The notes beneath the pieces are model-generated. The model saw only the letters and a program-made list of their open reading frames with translations, made no database searches and was not told where the DNA came from. Of a stretch of DNA of 64,000 nt, positions 52,001 to 61,000 are shown one piece after another (the stretch's first letter is position 1; every line of letters begins with the position of its first letter). Source of the DNA: Anseranas semipalmata (Eukaryota; Chordata; Aves; Anseriformes; Anseranatidae); NCBI GenBank assembly GCA_013399115.1, contig VXAA01003990.1:496489-560488 (forward strand), in the 5' to 3' direction. The position numbers were made by a program, and so were the translations under genes.

Positions 52001-55000
52001 TTTTCCATACCCAGAACTTCTAACCACTCCATGAGGACCATATGAAGACTTCTTTTTATGTAAAGGTGTTGTACTTCTGATATTCTTGTACAACATTTGC
52101 TTAGTTGTCATTGACTCTGATCTTTCATTATTCACAGAAAAAGACTGAAGAGCCTATGACAGAGCACATTTGTTTAAAACAGGTTTTAGGGTCTAATATT
52201 ACGTGAAGGTAGCTTTCACTAATAGAAAAACACAGAACCAGTTACCAGAATTACACAGCAGTAAGACTAACGAGCAGGAGGGGAGGAAGAAAGCAAGGGA
52301 AAGAATTATTTTTAGCTAAGTGAATAGCATGATATTCTGCAGAATTTATTATGCTTTCCTACTTCAGAAGTATACATAAAAATGTATTTGCACTGGTTCT
52401 GCTTGATTGTTCTGGGAAGTTGTATTATATTACAGGATCTTTAGCTTACCAAAACAGGTAGCCGTCAGGTTATTTGACTAAAGGCTAAATCACAGTGAAT
52501 ACAGAAAGCAAGCAAGGGAGAGAGAAACAATGGCAGGCAGAGGAACCTCCTAAACCTCACCACTAAAAACAGAGCACCTGACTCCTGAGACCAGCAAATG
52601 AGAAAGTTTAGCTTACTGGCCATGGTGGGAAACCCACCAGGATGAATCAACTAAACAACCTCCCTCCTGAATGCCTTGCAGACTGAAGGGGTGATCGCAT
52701 AAAGGCAAGCGTGGAGTTAATTTACAGGATTCAAGGAGAAGAGAATTTGGAGATTGTGTAAATCTTGTTATGGCAAAATAAGTGAAGGGAGGGAAGTGTG
52801 GGAAATAGACAGAAAACAAGATTAGAGAAGCTGACCAGGTTGCTGGTCTGCATGCTAGTCTGACTAAAAGCCCAACATTTGATCAGTCTAATCTATGCTC
52901 TTATTGAACTGTACTTCTAACTATCCATTCTGTAGGTACACTCTCTTTCTGAGCCATGTGCATGTTCACACATGTCCCCTCAGCAGGAATACATGCTCAG
53001 ACTCACTACTAACTTGAGCTGGGGATGCGGAACTGCGACAGCCTTGAATGTATTGGGCTGGGATTCTTCCTCTCCTGCTGGTCCCAAAGTCTGCTAGATG
53101 TAGATATCTAACTATAGCAACTGTAGCATGAAGGTTTCAAGAAAAACAGCAACACTTTCTTAATTCCTAGACATCAGAGCATAATAAAATAACAGGCAGT
53201 CTAAAGTCATATACTTTTTGAATGCATTTTCACATAATAAAAATCTGGTCGATATTACTTACCTGTTTAGTTTTGCTGCCTGGTGAAAGCAGATAGTCTT
53301 CTACAATCTTTTCATTTAGTACATCAAGCTGTACCTCACTGGTCTGAATTTCTTTCTCAGACACCCTCTGAAGGTTACCTGTATTTGCACCTGTCTGCAG
53401 AAAGATGCTCTCTTCTTTGTTAATTTTTTCAAGCAACTTTGTCTCCCAAACTGTATTATTCTGGTGCTCTTTAAAAGGCAAATGATTGACAAGATCGTTT
53501 CCTCTGCTGCCTGTCAGTTTCACAGGACTACAAGAGAAAAGAATAAAGTCATATATAGCAAGATTTTTGCCTTTTGCCTTTCTATGACTCTGGAAAAAGT
53601 GGGCCATTTTCCCTTTAGGTAGCATCTGTAAAGATTGCTTGAACTCAAAAGAGTCACTAGGCTCTTTTTAAGAACAATCTTGCAGATTTAGTTATAAAAA
53701 CCAAAAGTCGAGGCTGAAGACTCACCCCCATACTGTGAAACAAGAGACATTTCCCAGCAGTAACTGCTTTTGTGGAGGCACCAAACTGGGCTATAAGATG
53801 AACACATGCAAGCATGCTGTCCATGCTAATAAAACAACAAGTGATAATTTCTGCAGAATGTTAAGTTCCCAAAACTAATTTGCTAAGCAAAACCTACTTC
53901 TGACAGCTCCAGGACCTGTACTTTCTTCTCTGCACAACAGTTGGAGAAGAACAAAAGGAGGTATGGAGCATAGGTTAGGAATTACAAGAGTAAGCAGAAT
54001 AAGAAGATGTGATCTCTTCCCAGACTGTGGAAGTCGGAGAACTAGGATAGAATGTGGGTTGAAAGCCATGTACAGGGGAGGGGGAGGATGAGCAGAAGTC
54101 CTGAAAAGCAGAGATCCTATTTGTAGTACTTGTCAGCATGAGGAAGACTCATCCAAACGACTTGGCAAACATTGCTGCTTATCACCTAAACAAAGTTTGG
54201 GCATCCCTGGTCTAAACCAATTAACTCTATATTCATTTTACAATTCACAGCAAAATGCCATAATGCCAATGCAAAATATAATGAAATTTCAGTCTTTAAA
54301 CAGGGAAAAAGACAGATAAGTTATTTTGTAAGCTGTTTTTCACAAATAGTTAATGGAGTTAAGTTATTACAACTCTTAAAACACATTCTGAAATAAATAC
54401 CTTTCAAGTTCCAAATCAAAACTTCTGGCATTATATGAATCTCCTTTAATAGGTCTCATCAATTCTTCCACAGTAGGTAAATCTAATTAATGCAAAATAA
54501 TAAAAATATTTTAAGATAAGTTTAGAAAATATATTTGTAAAAACGACAACATTTAAAAATGTTTCGTAAATTGAGTATTAAGGATGTTACTAGTTCACTC
54601 ACTTTACATGCTTGTACAATACACAACTTTCCTTTGAGGTATTTACCTGATTCAGTGGTTGACACGTTTTTTGAATAGATATCATTATTTTGTGAAACAC
54701 CTTGCACTGAGCATTTTGAGATTTCCATTGCAGAATCATGTATTTTTTGCTCATCAGTGTCTTCCAAAGACTGATCAATGTGATGATACGCTTGGTGTAA
54801 TGCTTCCATGTCACTGGTAGTTTGTCCATAGGAAGCACCTGTGAAAAATGCAGGCTCATAAGGACATTATGGGACTTTCTGCTTGGGACACTTGCCACCA
54901 GAATCCATGTTTCAGTTACTACCTTGGACTATTATCAGGTGAGAACAGTGTTTTCAACTATGGAAAAAATAAATAAATCTCATTTCTACTATAAAAATAA

Positions 55001-58000
55001 ATAGTTACTAAGTTAATTAGTACATGCTCAACAGCCTTATCTACAGTTTGCATGCCTTTCCTGCCCCTGCCCCCACTATTTTCTCATTACTAAAACTAAC
55101 AGCATATGTGAAACAACTATTTCAATAGATGCCACCAGAGCCATACTCTGGATATCAGTGGGGTACAATCTCTTACAGAGCTTTGTACAACAGTGTATTT
55201 TACAATTGTTAAACAATGTCAGAGTAGAATTTTAGCCATGGTGAATAACTAAAGGAGCTTGTATTTAAATCAGACTGCAATGTTGAAAGCAACTTTACAG
55301 TAACCAAGGGTAAAAAGGTGCATTTCTGCTAAAGACACCTTTTTACTGAAGTATTTCTTCCTCCTCTCAAGACATGTTTAGAAAAAGCCATGGGCTTCAT
55401 GTTCACTGACAACTTAAGAACAAATGAAGACTCCAGAACCATCTATTTTTTTGTCACTATTGTTTTCTTTAAAAAAGAAAAAACAAACAAACAAAAAAAA
55501 AAAAAACAAAACTTTACCTGCTTCATTCATTTCAATTCCACTAACTTCTTGAGGCAGATAGTGTTCACCTAGAGCTACATCTGATGTTTCAACAGCCTTT
55601 TGAAGTTCTGTAGTTGAATCTTGTGAATCAAGTAATACAACTAAAACCAAGAAGATAAGTGTTTAACAAAACACAATTCTCTTATTCATACTCTGTCTAC
55701 ACTGAAATTAGGAGTACACCAAAGCTTATCTTGATGCTTTAAATGTGCAAAAAAAAAAAGCCATACAGATTATTCTAATGCCATTAATATTAATAACTCT
55801 AAATTAAAGCATCAAAAGTGCTGACTACTAAAATAAAAGATTAGTAATTACTTTCAAGTGCTAACATGTAGATTTATTTTTAACCATTTCAGTCCAACAG
55901 AATTCCAGTAGAACACAATAAAATTAGATAAAAAAAATCAAAATAATAAAAACAGATGAAAAAGTATCAAAAAGGTACATTTAGTATTCTTCTACTGATG
56001 AAATTTTGTATTTTACCTTTAGCCAGCATGCCAGTATTTGGTTCCTAAGAAAAATGAACAAATAGAATAATATTACTTTCTTAATTTCAGGAAAAAAAAA
56101 ATCTGGACAAACTTTAAAAGCTGGTCCAAAACTTAAGAACCAAAGCAGTTCTTAGTGCTCCAAGCATGTGCACTTTTCTAAAACTCCCCTCTTTCAACAC
56201 ACTGTCCTCTAAAAACCCTCTCATAAGCGACTGGGAACTAAATGCTACTCTGCATAAATGAAACAATATTTTTACACCTTCCTGGTTCTTTTCTATTGTA
56301 ATTTCAGAAAATAAATTTCAGAGAACAAAATAATGTAGCAGTAAGTATATTACAGTTCCTTTCTGTTTGTTCTTTTCAAACATTTATTAGAAATACTACT
56401 CCAATAAATTTAAAAAGAACTACAAATTATCTATTATAGAATAGACTCCTTTCCTAAAAATCCAAACCAGAACACATGCTCCAAGAGTGTACCTGATGTG
56501 GTCCAGCCACACATGCTCCACCTCAAAAGACCTGACTAAGCTCGTTGATAGTAACACTCCCAAAGCCCACACAGCGTAGATTTTGTGTTCTCTGTCCAAA
56601 CTGCTTCTCCGTACAGATCTGCTTCTCCTGGTCTGCGTCACTTGCTGGCGTAAACACCACTTCAATAGCTCCAAGAGAGAGATTAATCACCACCCATCCT
56701 GAGGCTGAAGCTCCAAGCAGAGCTCATCATTTCTGCACTCCCAGATACGGTTCTTAATTCAAAGGAGTAATAAGTAGGCAACTCTGTGAAGAACTTAATG
56801 CTTACAGTAATACATCACAGGGAAGTGTATATCCTTAATAAAACAATATAGTCCCAGGATCATTATATTCTTTCAGACAGTAAATACAATATAAGGGTTT
56901 ACTATATTCACAGTTACACATTGCAGAGGTTTTAGAATTCATGGAAGTAATATAACCATTCGCTAAGTTATACCTGTCTTGAGCACTTAAACTCCTGACA
57001 TCATATTTTGATTTACCTGATTTCCTTCAGTTTTAAAGGCAGGATTAGCATCTGTTTCTTCTTCAAAATCTTCACTGTAGCTGCCTGAAGAGTAAAATAA
57101 ACATCAAATAAATATAATATTTGGAGAAGATAAAGCCACATGGGAAAAGCTGTTTCCTAGGTCCCAATCTCTTGGCTAAGAACAGCTACTGCCGCTATTA
57201 CTTGTTTCACAAAAAAAATAAAGGTTTTGATACTATGTGTAGTACAAAAACTACCATAAAAGTCATGCATAATATCTCCAAATACAAATGAAGTTTGTCT
57301 TATGACCAGATGTACTTTACCTCTGTCACCTTGTGGCCTACTTGAATTGACTGTTTTTATTCAATCACTTTCTCTCACTTCGGGGTGAAATGATGCATAG
57401 CTACAAAGTTGGTATAGTATTTCTGCTACAACTACCATGATCTCTTGTGATTTATAGATTAATCGTACTTCTGTGGAGAAGAGATTTCCTATGATTTACA
57501 AATATGGCCTCTTTATATCTGGAAAATTCAAGCTCAGGATCTCTCAAAAGTTCAGCTAAATATATAATTTTGACAATACAATTTGTTGATCAAATTACAG
57601 GAATACACTCTTTACCATATTTTAGCAATGAAGAGTGAAATGAAGAGGACAAATGAAAGACAAATAAGGAAAGACAAATATGGAAGGAGTGTAGCATGGA
57701 AATTTGGGAAAAAAGATCAGGTAAGAGTAATATTGCAGATTACAGAGATCAAACTTGGGCAGGAAAAGACAGAACAAAAATATGGAAGATGACAGTTAAA
57801 ACACCGGCGTAACTCAAATGTGAAGAGGTATTTCAAAATCAGGGTCATTTTTTTGTCAGTTTTTGATGGACAGATTGCCCACCCCCCCTTTTTTTTCTCC
57901 TTTTTCTGATTTTTTTTCCTGTTTTTTAGGTATTGGTCACAATAGATTCAAATTCAATTCAAAATAAAAAATACAAGGCATCTTCTGATGCCCTGCTATG

Positions 58001-61000
58001 AAGTTTTCTGAAGACTTTGCATTTGAACTGGAGCACCAATCATAGAATCATAGAATCATAGAACGGCATAGGCTGAAAAGGACCTTAAAGATCATCTAGT
58101 TTCAACCCCCCTGCTCTGGGCAGGGTTGCCAACTACTAGAGCAGGCTGCCAATACACAGATTTCATTTCTGTTATTGCTTAATGAGGTTGTTGCAATTCA
58201 TAGCATATGCACAGTTAAAAAAAAAAAAAAAAAAAAAGGAAGATTTAAAAATGATCAGTTTAACAGCTTAGTTAGTATTACCAGATTTCTCTTCATGTGT
58301 GGATTCCTCATCTCCTTTTTTGCTTTTTTCATTTCTGAGAAACAAAATGAAAATTTTACTGTCTCTTCTTGGAGAGCAAACAAATATATATTTTTTTTAA
58401 CTCATAAAACTTTACTTCTATTGCTATTTGTAAGAAGTATCAGAAAATTGAATTTCTCCATCATATCAAATCATAGGTAAGAAAGGCAGGTAAATGTCAG
58501 CAGTTATTAAATAGATGTTTTTACAACTCTCTATACTTCAAATTCTCAGTCTAACTCTTTAAAATCACCTCCTTTCTGTATTTCCTCCAACATCTACACC
58601 AGATTCTCAGACAAAAAAATTATCATCAGGTTTGCTTCTTGTTCTGAACTTCTCATTCTGCATTAACAATACAAAAAATTCTCTTTCCCCTTTCCCAGTA
58701 AAGTTTTTGTTCTTACCTAAAACTTTCCAGAACTGACTCTCCAACTGTTTTCACATTGGATGTTTATACTCAGCATTTTTAACGAAGACAGACCAAACTG
58801 ACCATTCCTCCATTATTCTCACAGATGTTTGAACTTATTTTCACATTACTGGTTATAAATGGATTTCCCTAGCATATGAAGATTTTGCATCTTTCCTCCA
58901 TATTCATCTAAGGGGATACAGAATATTTCTTGGTCTACTACCTAGTTCTTATCAGCTGTTAACTCCTGTCATTTAGTTACACCTTACAACTAAGAACATT
59001 AAATCGACTTGTAACTATTGAGTTGTACAGAACATTATGTAGCTATGTTCATTAACCACCAAGCCATGCTCTTGCCTCGCTTCTCTCTCTTATTTATTAC
59101 CCCACTTGTCTTTGTCTTAAAACAAACTAACAAACAAAAAACCCCACCACCACACACAAAAAACAACAACAACAACAACAAACAACCACCTCGCCCACAC
59201 CCAGAAAAACATTCAGGATCTTGTCGATCTTGTCCCACAGATACCCAAGTACGGTATTCAGATGCCCAAGTCACATGTGCCCACTGGTATAGTCCACAAC
59301 TTTTCTTCCTTCTAAATTACCGTACAAATGGTGCTAGTATTACAGAATCATTGGAATCCAGCTCTTTGTTTAATCTTGAATAATCAATAGTTGATGAAGC
59401 TTCCTGTTCAAGTTTGGCAAAAAAGATCTCTTTTTCTTCTTGTTCTTCCAGGGTATCCAATCCAACTCCTGTGATGCTTTGATTAGGCCCAGAAGCTAAA
59501 ACTGAATCTAAATTTGAAAGCACAGAATAAACTACTTGTGTTGGCACTGTACGTCTACACATAATAGTCATAATAGTTAACTACAACTATAGACAGACTC
59601 ACAAAATATTAACAGTATCAAATTATCACAAACTAATATAAGGAGACTACAGTTCATAAGCTGCAGCTGACAGAAGTGAAGAATCCCAACTTTCAATAAA
59701 TTACATGAAACTTTGTAATAATAATTTAGGTTTAGATCTAGCTAACTTCATGAAATGGTTGCGCTCTCAGTTCTCACCATTTGTCTCCAGGCTGTCTCTA
59801 CTTAAGGAGACAGCAACGCCATTACTCTTCTGAAGATGCATCTTTTCTGTGTGCATATTCTCATCAGGTCCCCCCATAAGCTGCAAAGTGTTCTGTATCT
59901 TCACAATGTTTCCACTTGCTCCATGCATTCCTAGGAAAAAAGTTGCAATATTGTTGACTATCATCTAAAAGCTGTCTGTATGACACTTCAGTTGTGTTCC
60001 AGAACCACCTTTTTTTTTTTAATTTTAATCTCGTTGCAACTGCAAAGATGTACACTCTCACAAATTGTGTTCTTCTAACTTCAGTTTCTGTTATATGTAA
60101 ATCTTGTTTAATTAGTTAATTGGTCTATCATACACATTTTCTTCCCATCCTTCATATGGGCACAAGCCTAAAGTTCAGCACAGGATAAATATAACTGTTA
60201 TTGACTTCCTGTAACACAACTCACAGAGAACAATTAACATGTTTTTGTTAAAAGAACAGAGAAATTAACATTTCTTTGTTGAAAGTCTATTAGTTTTGTT
60301 TGATCAACTATCCCAGAGAAAGCACCAGACTTCTAAAATTTGTAGCCATTGGCTTAGCAGCTACATTTGATTTGTTGCAAATTAAGTGCTTTAGGGGAAA
60401 AAAAAAATAGTAACTAAACTTACTTAGCGGTCACTGACAAACACACAGTTCTTTCATTTTGTATGTTTTTGCAACTGCAATGTGCAGTTGCTCTCCTTAC
60501 TGTAACTTCATTGTTGTGAGGGTTCAACATCACCATACTAACTTTGTGTGCGAATTCTGCTCTCAGCCAGAACATTGCTGTATCTACGTCCTTATGGAAA
60601 ACTAAAAGCCAAATATTGCAATAAATCACTAGTTAAATAAGCTGTACCAAGTCCCTTCTGCCTGCCCCTAAAACACACACTTTTAGGGTTAAATTCTTAA
60701 GAAGTTCTCTTAGGAGCAGTGTTGGAAGAAAAGCTGTTTATGCATTTTATGCAATGACATATGCAATGACTTAACAGTTCTCACAGAAGGGAACAGAAAC
60801 CTTGTCTGTCTTTTCCAACATGAATCTCCAGTCAGTAAAATAAACTCAGAATTTTTTATTCTGTCTGGCCAAAGGATGTTTAGACTGAGCTGTGTGCTTG
60901 TACTGAAGATACCAGGAGGGGTGAAGACACTGACAAAAGCTCATTTGCTGTTGGCAGGGGATTGCAGGAGATGCAAACATCAATAACCGTTCAGATCACG

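Noticed and set aside
58041..58075. Short repeated unit (atcatagaatcatagaatc) that could suggest a tandem array or CRISPR
   Set aside because: It is the 8-bp tail of a CR1 element. There are no spacers and the genome is eukaryotic.
59018..59383. 121-codon plus-strand open frame with Asn/Pro/Thr runs
   Set aside because: It is produced by the CAA/CCA low-complexity tract and runs antisense over a true CEP162 exon.
60034..60045. TTGCAACTGCAA repeated at 60469-60480
   Set aside because: A 12-base match 430 bp apart is too short to separate from chance in AT-rich intron.
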